Assembly (NCBI RefSeq): GCF_900103135.1
Contig: NZ_FNGO01000011.1
Location: forward strand, 19,049 to 83,048
Source: Halarsenatibacter silvermanii
GTDB taxonomy: Bacteria; Bacillota; Halanaerobiia; Halanaerobiales; Halarsenatibacteraceae
Length of the DNA stretch: 64,000 bases
Direction of reading: 5' to 3'
Position numbers and translations under genes: made by a program. A model generated the notes under the pieces. That model was given only the letters and a program-made list of their open reading frames with translations. It ran no database searches and was not told where the DNA came from. Shown one piece after another: positions 26,502 through 35,108 of this stretch (the first letter of the stretch is position 1; every line of letters begins with the position of its first letter).

Positions 26502-26537
26502 AACAGAAGAGATATCAGGTAAAGGAGGTGACGGAGC

Positions 26538-28649
26538 TTGCATGTAAAAAAAATTTTAAGCCCGGCGGCAGCTTTTGCAGCTGCATTAATCTTCTTTTCA
26601 ATTTTACTGCCGGGTGCTGCCGGGGAGGCCGGAGAGATCGATGAGTTTCTCTCAGCCGATGAGGAAGAACTCAGGAAATTTATGGATCAGGACTGCGAGC
26701 GCTGGGAAAAGCTCCGTCACCTCGCTTTTCATCACCAGTCCGAGAACAATATGGAAGATTATGTTTATTACCTGGAAAGGGCCGCCGAATTAAAGCCTGA
26801 TAGTGATAAATTGAATCTGGAAGCTGCTATTGCCAATCATCAAAAAGGCAGATTTGAGGAGTCTGCTCGCATGTTTGAACCCATTTTAGATGAGATATCT
26901 CAGAATACGACTGAACTCGAAACCATCAATAAGAGAAGAGCGTATTATTATGCCGGGCAGGCCCAAAAAGCAGCGGGAGATTATTCTGAAGCCAGATCTA
27001 TCTGGAAAGAGGGAACAGAAATAGATGACCATCCCGGATTTTATCAGTCTCTGGCTGATAGTTTTATGGAGCAGGAGTATTATGAACGGGCTTTATATTA
27101 TTTTGAAAAGGCAGTAGAGCTCGATAACTCTTTCAACCATCTCTATCTTGACATGGCCGAAGCAGCCGAGTATGCCGGCGAATATGAAGCCGCTCTTGAG
27201 TACTGGAGAAAAAGCATGAATACGGGTATCAGAGTTGAGAAAGCCAGGAACAGGCTGGAAGATTTGAGGTCAAAAATCGAAACTGATCCCTCTCCTGCTG
27301 AAATTCCCCCTGAAGAGAAAAAAGATCCTGATGAACTGGCCTGGCAGCCCCAATTTCGCGATATTTATGATATAAATGAATATCTGTCCGGAGATGAACT
27401 CGGTCCTGAAGTAAAAGTTGGACTGGGGGAAAGAAGAGATGATCTTTTACTGCAGACCGATGATTACAAAATTGTGAAAAACAGCGAGGGGAATATTTTT
27501 CACGTAATTCCTCCTCGTAGAACTTTGAAAATTTCTCTGCAGGCAGGAAAATTTATTTTTGAGCAGGAGGGCGGCTTTCAAAACCGGACAGATATTGATA
27601 AACTCGCAATTCCGGCCGATAATTTGATAATTTACAGCAAAACAGATGCTGCCTCATTCTTTATCAATGATATATCTTATGGTCAGGATTATTACTGGGC
27701 AGGAAGAGAATCCAGGCAGTACAGGGGAGATATTTTATTATCTCCAGATGATGAAAATAGTGAATTTGCTGTAATAAACAGGATAACTATGGAGGAGTAT
27801 CTTCTATCGGTAGTACCGGCTGAAATGCCCTCGCGGTGGCCAGGAGAAGCTTTGAAAGCTCAGGCTCTGGCAGCACGAAGCTATTTTATATCCGGAATAT
27901 CATCCCGGCATCCTGAAGAAGAATATGACTTTTGTGATACGGTGCACTGTGCTGTTTATAACGGGGTAAGATCGGAAAATGATCGGACCAATCAGGCTGT
28001 CAAAAAAACAGCCGGAGAAGTCGGCAAGCATGACGGGAGGGTAATAAGTGCTGTCTTCAGCAGCAACAGCGGCGGCCAAACACAGGCTGGGGAAACAGTC
28101 TGGGGAGGGAATTCTGATTATCTTCAGTCTATCAGTCTTATTGAGAGAGAAGGATATAACGACTCCGGACTTCCCGGTGATCTTCAGGACTGGTTTCATC
28201 AAAAAGTCGAAACATACTCCGGTCCCGGGCCCTATACAGCTGAGGAAGCGTACAGATGGATGCGCCCGATTAAGCCTGAATTTATCGAAGCAGAACACAA
28301 TTTAAGCCAACTTGAGAATCTGCAGGTAACCGAAAGAGGCGATGGTGGTTTCGTACAGGAAGTATTATTTTCATCAAAAGATGGAACTAACATCAGGCTG
28401 GAAGGTGGAAGGATAAGAGAGGCTTTAGGCGGTCTCAGGAGCAATAACTTCATAATACATAGAGAGTACAATGAAAAAGGACAGATTGAGAGATTTGTAC
28501 TTTATGGAGCCGGTTGGGGCCATGGAGTGGGTATGGATCAAACTGCAGCGGCTAACATGGCCAGTGAGGGCAGAAAATATGATGACATTTTTCGCAGTTT
28601 TTATCGAAATACTGATATAGAAAAAATCTATGGATCTTCTTGTTATTAG
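26538..28649 (+). CDS. Secreted TPR and SpoIID/LytB domain protein; 3' end altered by an inserted element
   Basis: A 703-residue exported protein: signal peptide (residues 1-30, ending LLPGAAG), TPR-like helices at about 60-240, then a SpoIID/LytB domain from about 400 (MEEYLLSVVPAEMPSRWPGEALKAQ is its core; GAGWGHGVGMDQ near the end). SpoIID proteins cut glycan strands lacking stem peptides; the fusion to TPRs suggests a cell wall or division role, not necessarily sporulation. Start TTG 26538, 7 bases after AGGAGGTG. The last five residues and stop are encoded by a MITE-like element; without it the protein would end at IEKIY. Confidence 0.87.
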   Translation: MHVKKILSPAAAFAAALIFFSILLPGAAGEAGEIDEFLSADEEELRKFMDQDCERWEKLRHLAFHHQSENNMEDYVYYLERAAELKPDSDKLNLEAAIANHQKGRFEESARMFEPILDEISQNTTELETINKRRAYYYAGQAQKAAGDYSEARSIWKEGTEIDDHPGFYQSLADSFMEQEYYERALYYFEKAVELDNSFNHLYLDMAEAAEYAGEYEAALEYWRKSMNTGIRVEKARNRLEDLRSKIETDPSPAEIPPEEKKDPDELAWQPQFRDIYDINEYLSGDELGPEVKVGLGERRDDLLLQTDDYKIVKNSEGNIFHVIPPRRTLKISLQAGKFIFEQEGGFQNRTDIDKLAIPADNLIIYSKTDAASFFINDISYGQDYYWAGRESRQYRGDILLSPDDENSEFAVINRITMEEYLLSVVPAEMPSRWPGEALKAQALAARSYFISGISSRHPEEEYDFCDTVHCAVYNGVRSENDRTNQAVKKTAGEVGKHDGRVISAVFSSNSGGQTQAGETVWGGNSDYLQSISLIEREGYNDSGLPGDLQDWFHQKVETYSGPGPYTAEEAYRWMRPIKPEFIEAEHNLSQLENLQVTERGDGGFVQEVLFSSKDGTNIRLEGGRIREALGGLRSNNFIIHREYNEKGQIERFVLYGAGWGHGVGMDQTAAANMASEGRKYDDIFRSFYRNTDIEKIYGSSCY

Positions 28650-28955
28650 TTGATAGATATCGTATAAGATCACTATCATGGCAGTAATGACTGGAAGATA
28701 TAAAGCAAAGTGATTCTCGAAATTTTTCGAAACTCAGGTTAAGTCCGTGGCCAAAAAATAGTGTCCCCGGCTCAGGATGTACCGGACTGAGCGTGAGCTC
28801 AGGGAAGAGCTCACGCGAAGGGAGCGCAATTTTTTGGCCGAAAACTAAACCTATGTCGGGGAAAAATTTCATTGTGAACGAAGCTTTATATCTTACAGTA
28901 CAACTAAATGAAGTTTTTTTACACACCTATTAACCAACTGATAACAAGAAGATCA
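28632..28955 (+). mobile_element. MITE-like element, full-length copy (324 bp)
   Basis: Begins GGATCTTCTTGTTATTAG and ends in its near-inverse (CTGATAACAAGAAGATC). Flanked by 8-bp direct repeats AAATCTAT (28624-28631 and 28956-28963). No open frame of note, so non-autonomous. The interior is itself a stack of inverted repeats: GGAAGATATAAAGC against GCTTTATATCTT, an 11-bp perfect pair GGCCAAAAAAT / ATTTTTTGGCC (28749-28759, 28829-28839), and a perfect 10-bp stem GCGTGAGCTC / GAGCTCACGC (28791-28800, 28807-28816). Deleted relatives are at 40059 and 60452 and a half copy at 46729. Confidence 0.85.
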
Positions 28956-28981
28956 AAATCTATTAAAAAAGTGGTGGGATA

Positions 28982-29743
28982 ATGGAGATTACTTTTCTGG
29001 GGACGGGAACATCTCACGGGGTGCCGGTGCCGGGATGTAACTGTCAGACCTGTAAATCATCTGACCCGAGAAATAAAAGATATAGAACTTCTCTTTTTGT
29101 AGAACTGGAAAATAAAAGCCTTATGATAGATACACCGCCTGAACACAGACTTCAGATGGTGAGATGGGGTCCTGTAACTCCCGACATAATTCTTTTTACT
29201 CATGAACATGCTGATCATATTATGGGTTTTGATGATCTTCGTTCTATGAACTGGAGAAAGAATGACACAATACCCTGCTTTGGAAATAAAAGGACGGTTA
29301 AGCGCATCAAGCAGACTTTTTCCTATATCTTCGAGGAAAACAGCTATCACGGCGGAGGAACTCCCCGGGTGGATATTTTTAACCTGGAGGATCTTTCCTC
29401 CAGCTGGCAGCAGATTATAACTCCTCTGCCGGTAAAACACGGCGAACTGGACGTATTTGGTTATCGCATAGGTCCGCTGGCTTATATTACCGATGTAAGC
29501 AGTATTCCTTCTCAAACTCTATCTAAGCTCGAGGGAATTGAGGTTTTAATATTGGGTGTTCTGCGCGAGCGTCCACACCGTACGCATCTAAATCTGGAAC
29601 AGGGGAAAAATCTTGTCAATAAAATAGACAAACCCAGAACTTTTTTTACCCATATTTCTCATGATCTGGAATATGCGGAGACCAATCGCAAACTGCCCGA
29701 GCATATAGATCTGGCTTACGATGGCCTCAAGGTAAAGATTTGA
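28982..29743 (+). CDS. Metallo-beta-lactamase fold hydrolase, PhnP-like
   Basis: A 253-residue cytosolic hydrolase. It opens GTGTSHGVPVPGC with a NCQTC pair as in PhnP (phosphoribosyl cyclic phosphodiesterase), and has the THEHADH metal motif, a downstream His (VKHGELDVFGYR), ITDVSS and THISHDLEY at the end. GGTGGG lies 4 bases before the ATG. No other phn gene is present, so the substrate may be a general cyclic nucleotide phosphodiester. It lies 18 bp after the target duplication of the inserted element. Confidence 0.86.
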   Translation: MEITFLGTGTSHGVPVPGCNCQTCKSSDPRNKRYRTSLFVELENKSLMIDTPPEHRLQMVRWGPVTPDIILFTHEHADHIMGFDDLRSMNWRKNDTIPCFGNKRTVKRIKQTFSYIFEENSYHGGGTPRVDIFNLEDLSSSWQQIITPLPVKHGELDVFGYRIGPLAYITDVSSIPSQTLSKLEGIEVLILGVLRERPHRTHLNLEQGKNLVNKIDKPRTFFTHISHDLEYAETNRKLPEHIDLAYDGLKVKI

Positions 29744-29797
29744 TCATATGAAACTTGATCACATTAGAATTGTCAGGATACAACGGGGGGTTCATCG

Positions 29798-30283
29798 ATG
29801 AACATTGTTCTGGTAAATCCGCAGATCCCTCAAAACACAGGTAATATAGCCAGGACCTGTGCTGTGACTGGATCTACGCTCCATCTTGTAAAGCCTCTGG
29901 GTTTCAGTCTGGATGATAAATATTTGAAAAGAGCCGGTCTTGACTACTGGGATCAGCTGGATATAAATATCCATGAAAATTTTGATCGTTTCTGGAGAAA
30001 GGCAAGCAAAAAAAGAGTTTACATCTTTACCAGTAAATCACAACGATCATATCATAAAATTCAATATGATCTGGACGAGTATTTGATATTTGGACCTGAA
30101 CCGGATGGAATGTCTGAAGAGTTTTTGCGGGATAATTATTCGAAATGTTTGAGGATACCGATGCTGGATGAGGCCCGTTCACTAAACCTTGCCAATTCTG
30201 TGGCCATAGTGACTTATGAAGCTTTCAGACAGCACAATTTTCCCGATTTTAAAAGAGAGGGTAATTTTCTAAAGGAATTTTGA
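29798..30283 (+). CDS. trmL: tRNA (cytidine/uridine-34-2'-O)-methyltransferase TrmL
   Basis: A SPOUT-fold methyltransferase of 161 residues that modifies the wobble ribose of tRNA-Leu. Signature parts are NIVLVNPQIPQNTGNIARTC at the N-terminus, FGPEPDGMSEEFL, and the trefoil-knot SAM site IPMLDEARSLNLANSVAI. A GGGGGG stretch precedes the ATG. It is one of four anticodon-loop modification genes in the window (with queG, miaB and miaA). Confidence 0.93.
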   Translation: MNIVLVNPQIPQNTGNIARTCAVTGSTLHLVKPLGFSLDDKYLKRAGLDYWDQLDINIHENFDRFWRKASKKRVYIFTSKSQRSYHKIQYDLDEYLIFGPEPDGMSEEFLRDNYSKCLRIPMLDEARSLNLANSVAIVTYEAFRQHNFPDFKREGNFLKEF

Positions 30284-30340
30284 GCTGAACTCCAATTCGG
30301 GACTGAAGTTAAATTTAAATCTATGCTGGGGGAATTATAA

Positions 30341-31408
30341 ATGTCAGAGAAAATACCAGACCAAAAATTTCTGCAGAAACTTTGCGAAATGTCGGGGGCT
30401 TCCGGGCATGAAGATGACCTGCATGAACTTTTACAGGAAAAATTTGCCCCGGTTACGGATGAATGCCAGGTGGACAATTTTGGTAATTTTATAGCACGAA
30501 GTTGTGGTTCAGAGGATGTGGATATGAGAATTATGATAGCTGCGCACATGGATGAGATAGGACTGATGGTCAAAAAAATTGATGAGGAGGGCTTTATAAG
30601 AATTTCAGCGGTGGGAGGAATCGATCCGAGGACACTGCCGGGACAGCGAGTAAAAATACACGGTAAAGAGGTTTTGACCGGTATAATTGGCTCTCTTCCT
30701 CCGCATCTTCTGGACAGAGAGACCAGAAAGAATAAAGCCCATAAATTAAAAGATCTCTATATTGACACGGGTATGGCTGCTGATGAGCTCGAAGAGGTTA
30801 TTTCGGTGGGAAACGTGATTACCCTGGATCGAAAACTTGAAAAGCTCAATGGCAATTATGTCAGTGGCAAGGCGTTTGATGATAGAGCTGGAGTTATGAT
30901 GATGTATGAATGTGCCAGGGAGTTTCAGAAACTGAGCCATGCCTCTGATATATTTTTTGTAGCTACTACCCAGGAGGAGCTTGGTTATAAAGGGGGCATC
31001 ACTTCAGCATACGATTTAAATCCGGAAATAGCATTTGCCATAGATGTTACCCACGGTCTTATGCCGGGAGTAGATAAAAGCAAAGCTGTGGATATGGATG
31101 GGGGTCCTGTAATATCTTTTGGTCCTCATGTTCATCCTGATCTTTTTAAACTTCTGCAGGACACCGCCAGAGAACGGGATATATCACATCAAATAGAACC
31201 CAGCTCTTCTCCTTATGGAACTGATGCAGCCGGAATTCAGATAGTGAGATCGGGAGTGGCTACTGCTCTTTTGAGCATTCCTTTGAGATATATGCACACT
31301 TCTGTGGAAACCGTTAAACTTGACAATATAAAACACGGGGCCTATCTACTGGCGCGTTCGATTGCAGAAATAGATGAAGAGTTTGTGGAGGAGTTAACAT
31401 GCTATTAA
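30341..31408 (+). CDS. M42 family glutamyl/leucyl aminopeptidase-like metallopeptidase, copy 1
   Basis: A 355-residue tetrahedral-type aminopeptidase (M42, FrvX/YsdC group) for peptide breakdown in the cytoplasm. Metal and catalytic residues are seen in AHMDEIGLMV, KAFDDRAGVMM, TTQEELGYKG and IDVTH, with the last His in PLRYMHTSVE. GGGGG lies 7 bases before the ATG. First of three adjacent paralogues; it overlaps the next by 10 bp. Confidence 0.91.
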   Translation: MSEKIPDQKFLQKLCEMSGASGHEDDLHELLQEKFAPVTDECQVDNFGNFIARSCGSEDVDMRIMIAAHMDEIGLMVKKIDEEGFIRISAVGGIDPRTLPGQRVKIHGKEVLTGIIGSLPPHLLDRETRKNKAHKLKDLYIDTGMAADELEEVISVGNVITLDRKLEKLNGNYVSGKAFDDRAGVMMMYECAREFQKLSHASDIFFVATTQEELGYKGGITSAYDLNPEIAFAIDVTHGLMPGVDKSKAVDMDGGPVISFGPHVHPDLFKLLQDTARERDISHQIEPSSSPYGTDAAGIQIVRSGVATALLSIPLRYMHTSVETVKLDNIKHGAYLLARSIAEIDEEFVEELTCY

Positions 31409-32433
31409 AAAAACTCAGCGAGGCTGCAGGAGCTTCCAGCAGAGAAAATGAAGTAAGAGATATCATTAGAGCCGAGATCGAGGACAGGGTTGATGAGATG
31501 AGAGTCGATGTTATGGGCAATATAATAGCGACTTCGGGAGCAGATAAAGAAGGAACTTCTCTGATGCTGGCTGCTCATATGGATGAGATCGGGCTTATGG
31601 TGACTGATATCAAGGAAAATGGTCTTCTGAGCTTTTCGGCTCTGGGAGGAATTGATCAAAGAATTCTGGTTTCTAAGGTAGTCGAGGTCGGCGAAGATAA
31701 GGTCACCGGAGTTATAGGCTCAAAAGCTGTGCATCTTCAGAAGAAAAGCGAAAGAAAAAGGCCCATAGATATGGATAATCTGTATATTGATATCGGCGCT
31801 GAAAGCAAAAAAGAAGCTGAAAAAAATATAAGCAGAGGTGACACTGCGGTTTTTAAATCCGATTTTAAAGAGCTTAATGGAGGATATTTTACCGGTAAAG
31901 CTTTCGATGATCGAGCGGGCTGTGCTATTCTGTCTGAACTGACCTCGATCGATCCAGAGGTTAAAACTCATTTTGTTTTTACAGTTCAAGAAGAGGTGGG
32001 ACTGAGAGGGTCCAGGCAGGCGGCTTATGATTTAAACCCCGACTTTGCAGTTGCGGTTGAAGCCACTACAGCAGCCGACGTTCCTGAAAATGATGAACAC
32101 AGATATTCCACAGAATTGGATGAAGGACCGGCTTTGACCATTCAGGATAGAAAGCTTATCAGTGATAGACTTCTTATGCAGGAGCTCATTAGAAGAGCTG
32201 AAGAATCAAATATAGGATATCAATTTCGCCGTACAGCCGAAGGAGCGAATGATGCAGGGGTTATACACCTGACCAGATCAGGAATACCTTCAGCGGTTGT
32301 TTCCGTGCCCTCAAGATATATACATTCTCCTCACGGGCTGATGAGCAGTGACGATTATGAGGATACAAAAAAGCTAATCAAAAACTTACTAACAAATTTT
32401 GATAAAGAAGGGAAGTTGAAAAAACATGATTGA
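31399..32433 (+). CDS. M42 family aminopeptidase-like metallopeptidase, copy 2
   Basis: A 344-residue paralogue of the neighbours. The metal set is AHMDEIGLMV, KAFDDRAGCAIL, TVQEEVGLRG and PSRYIHSPHG; the fourth ligand position reads VEATTAADVP, with Glu where the neighbours have Asp (IDVTH, VDVTA), a substitution also seen in the family. Overlaps copy 1 by 10 bp and copy 3 by 8 bp, so all three should be one transcript. Confidence 0.91.
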   Translation: MLLKKLSEAAGASSRENEVRDIIRAEIEDRVDEMRVDVMGNIIATSGADKEGTSLMLAAHMDEIGLMVTDIKENGLLSFSALGGIDQRILVSKVVEVGEDKVTGVIGSKAVHLQKKSERKRPIDMDNLYIDIGAESKKEAEKNISRGDTAVFKSDFKELNGGYFTGKAFDDRAGCAILSELTSIDPEVKTHFVFTVQEEVGLRGSRQAAYDLNPDFAVAVEATTAADVPENDEHRYSTELDEGPALTIQDRKLISDRLLMQELIRRAEESNIGYQFRRTAEGANDAGVIHLTRSGIPSAVVSVPSRYIHSPHGLMSSDDYEDTKKLIKNLLTNFDKEGKLKKHD

Positions 32434-33433
32434 ATTTTTACAAAAAATTACAGGAGCGTTTGGTCCGGCCGGCGAAGAAAAAATAGTCAAAGATATTATC
32501 AGGTCTGAAATCGACAACTTCTGTCAGGACATCCGGGAGGACAAACTGGGCAATATGATTGTTTATCAGGAAGGAGAAACGGATAGAGATATCATGATCG
32601 CAGCCCATGCGGATGAAATAGGTCTTATGATCACACATATTGATGAGGACGGGTTTTTAAGGTTTACTCCCGTAGGAGGACTCAGGGTTAAATGGATTCC
32701 GCAAAAAAGCTTTATATTTTCTGATGGAATTGTTGGTACTGTAGGAGTTGAAGAGGAAAAAAAGAATGATAAAAAATTAAAGTTTGCAGATATGTATCTG
32801 GATATAGGCGCTGAAAACAGGGAAAAGGCCGAAGAACTGGTCAAAATAGGTGATACAGCTGTTTATACCAGAAACTTCGTTGAAGCGGGCGGTAAAATAA
32901 TAGCCAATAGTCTTGATGATAGAGCCGGATGCGCTTTGCTTGTCAAGCTGATTCAGGAGATGGAAGATTTTCCTCACAATATACATTATGTATTTACCGT
33001 TCAGGAAGAGGTTGGCTGCAGAGGAGCTAAAACAGCAGCTTATGACATCAATCCTGACGCGGCTCTGGCTGTAGATGTTACTGCCACAGGAGACACCCCC
33101 GGTTCGAAGAAGCGGGAGGTTTCTCTCGGAGAGGGGACGGCCATCAAGGTTATGGACAGGGGCAGTATAACAGATACCCGCATCAAAAATCTGCTGACTG
33201 AACTGGCAAAGGAAAATGAAATACCCTATCAGTACGAAGTTCTGGAAGCCGGAGCTACTGATGCCCATACCATTCAGTTGAGTCGGGGTGGTGTCCCCAG
33301 CGGTACTGTTTCAATTCCCTGCCGCTATATTCATTCTCCCGGCGAGATGATAGATATGGATGATATGAACCACTCCTTCGAATTGATCAAGAACTTTTTG
33401 CAATCAAAAGAACTGGCCGAAATCACTGACTGA
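32426..33433 (+). CDS. M42 family aminopeptidase-like metallopeptidase, copy 3
   Basis: A 335-residue paralogue with AHADEIGLMI, NSLDDRAGCALL, TVQEEVGCRGAKTAAYD, AVDVTATGDTP and PCRYIHSPGE, all needed metal ligands present. By eye copies 2 and 3 are more alike than either is to copy 1. M42 enzymes form 12-subunit tetrahedra, and mixed complexes of paralogues are known in archaea, so adjacent co-translated copies could form a hetero-complex (inference). Confidence 0.91.
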   Translation: MIEFLQKITGAFGPAGEEKIVKDIIRSEIDNFCQDIREDKLGNMIVYQEGETDRDIMIAAHADEIGLMITHIDEDGFLRFTPVGGLRVKWIPQKSFIFSDGIVGTVGVEEEKKNDKKLKFADMYLDIGAENREKAEELVKIGDTAVYTRNFVEAGGKIIANSLDDRAGCALLVKLIQEMEDFPHNIHYVFTVQEEVGCRGAKTAAYDINPDAALAVDVTATGDTPGSKKREVSLGEGTAIKVMDRGSITDTRIKNLLTELAKENEIPYQYEVLEAGATDAHTIQLSRGGVPSGTVSIPCRYIHSPGEMIDMDDMNHSFELIKNFLQSKELAEITD

Positions 33434-33483
33434 ACTGACCTTGTTTTATTGACTGCTCATATTATCAGGGAGGATTGTTAAGC

Positions 33484-34206
33484 ATGAAAAATTTTAAATA
33501 TGTTAGAGGCCCGGTAAAATCACGAAGATTAAATCTGTCGCTGGGAATAGATCTGTTTCCAAAAAATATTTGCAGTGAAGATTGTATATATTGTGAATGC
33601 GGAAAAACGGAAAGATTGACCGCAGTGAGAGATGAATATACAGATACAGAAGAAGTTATAACTGAGCTGGAATCCAGGTTAAAAGATAATCCTGAATGCA
33701 ATTACGTTACATTTTCGGGCAGAGGAGAACCCACTCTGCATTCTTCCCTGGGAAGGATAATAGATTTTATATCGGAAGAATTTCCGGATTACGATATAGC
33801 AGTTTTGACCAACAGCACACTTTTGCACCGCGCCGAAGTCAGAGAAGAACTTGCAAATGCTGATCTCCTGGTTCCTTCACTTGATGCTGGCAGTTATGAA
33901 ACCTTCAATAAGATCTGCAGACCAGCTCCCGGGATAGAGTTTGAAAATATTGTTTATGGCCTCAAAAAAGCGACGGAATCTTTTGCCGGAAAAGTCTTTC
34001 TGGAAATTTTGCTTCTATCGGGCCTGAATGATTCGGAGGAAGAGATAAATAATATTTCCGATATTCTATACGATCTGCATTACGATAGAATAGATCTCAA
34101 TACGCTGGACAGGCCGCCGGCAGAAAAACATGCCCGAAAGATGAAGGAGAAGAGTTTGAAAGAGATAGCCCAAAAACTGCCCGGCAGGGTAAAAATATTT
34201 AACTGA
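33484..34206 (+). CDS. Radical SAM protein (COG0731-like)
   Basis: A 240-residue radical SAM enzyme with the CxxxCxxC cluster motif in NICSEDCIYCECGK, the GRGEPTLH strand and NSTLLH. It resembles the short Fe-S oxidoreductases related to the wyosine enzyme TYW1, but its substrate is unknown. Start ATG 33484, 10 bases after GGGAGG; an in-frame TTG at 33475 abuts that site. It follows the M42 genes at 50 bp and may share their transcript. Confidence 0.85.
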   Translation: MKNFKYVRGPVKSRRLNLSLGIDLFPKNICSEDCIYCECGKTERLTAVRDEYTDTEEVITELESRLKDNPECNYVTFSGRGEPTLHSSLGRIIDFISEEFPDYDIAVLTNSTLLHRAEVREELANADLLVPSLDAGSYETFNKICRPAPGIEFENIVYGLKKATESFAGKVFLEILLLSGLNDSEEEINNISDILYDLHYDRIDLNTLDRPPAEKHARKMKEKSLKEIAQKLPGRVKIFN

Positions 34207-34257
34207 AACCTAATTTTTTAACACAGATAAAAAAGTTGAAAAAAATGAGGTGAAAAT

Positions 34258-35061
34258 ATGTCCTGGAGTTTAATAATTTTAGTATTGATACTATTATTCT
34301 TTGTGATCATACCTCTAATAAAGAACAAAATAATTCGGCATAAAAGAATTAAGAAAATGAAGAGTATCGAAGAGCAAAGGGATAGCAGAGTTATCACCCT
34401 GATTCACAGACAGGAAATTTTGGGCCTGATTGGGATGCCTTTCACCCGGTTTATCAATATAGAGGACTCCGAGGAGATTTTAAGAGCGGTGCGAGAGACA
34501 GACAGCGATAAACCGATAGATCTTATTCTTCATACTCCCGGAGGGCTGGTTCTGGCGGCCGAACAGATAGCGAGGGCTATAGACCGTCATCCGGCGCCGG
34601 TAAAGGTTTTGATTCCTCATTATGCAATGTCAGGTGGTACTTTGATAGCGCTGGCAGCGGATAATATAATTATGGATCAAAATGCTGTTCTGGGCCCGGT
34701 AGACCCTCAGATAAGTGGATATCCAGCTGCTTCGATCAAAAATGTTTTGGACCGCAAAGATATTAATGAGGTTGATGATGATACGCTGATTAAGGCGGAT
34801 ATTGCTGAAAAAGCAGTGATTCAGCTGGAGAACTTTCTCGAGGGGATATTGGCCGATGATTTTGAGCCGGGTGAGATTGAAAAAATCACAAAAAATCTAT
34901 CACGGGGAAAATTCACACATGATTTTGCCCTTACCTGTGATGTTCTACAGGAGCTAAATATAGATCATCATACAGATCTGCCTGATGGGATTTATGAGTT
35001 GATGAAGCTTTATCCTCAGCCAGGACAGGGCTATCCTTCGGTTAATTATCTAAGTTATTGA
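34258..35061 (+). CDS. Membrane-anchored Clp-fold serine protease (SDH/SppA-like)
   Basis: A 267-residue protein with one N-terminal membrane segment (about residues 3-20) and a ClpP/SppA-type fold. Motifs are ILHTPGGLVLAAEQIARAI and PHYAMSGGTLIALAADNIIMD, where the Ser in MSGG is the expected nucleophile, then LGPVDPQISGYPA. It belongs to the serine dehydrogenase proteinase-like family (pfam01972). The catalytic domain probably faces the cytoplasm after a short anchor, but topology is not certain. AGGTG lies 6 bases before the ATG. Confidence 0.86.
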   Translation: MSWSLIILVLILLFFVIIPLIKNKIIRHKRIKKMKSIEEQRDSRVITLIHRQEILGLIGMPFTRFINIEDSEEILRAVRETDSDKPIDLILHTPGGLVLAAEQIARAIDRHPAPVKVLIPHYAMSGGTLIALAADNIIMDQNAVLGPVDPQISGYPAASIKNVLDRKDINEVDDDTLIKADIAEKAVIQLENFLEGILADDFEPGEIEKITKNLSRGKFTHDFALTCDVLQELNIDHHTDLPDGIYELMKLYPQPGQGYPSVNYLSY

Positions 35062-35108
35062 TCTTCCTTTGAGCAAATTTTGCGGTATTATTAGCTCTGA
35101 TTGCTATA

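Noticed and set aside
28741..28840. Known riboswitch or ribozyme in the 324-bp element
   Set aside because: Strong hairpins are present, but I cannot match them to any class I know, and repeated deletion in other copies argues for an element part rather than a cis-regulatory RNA.
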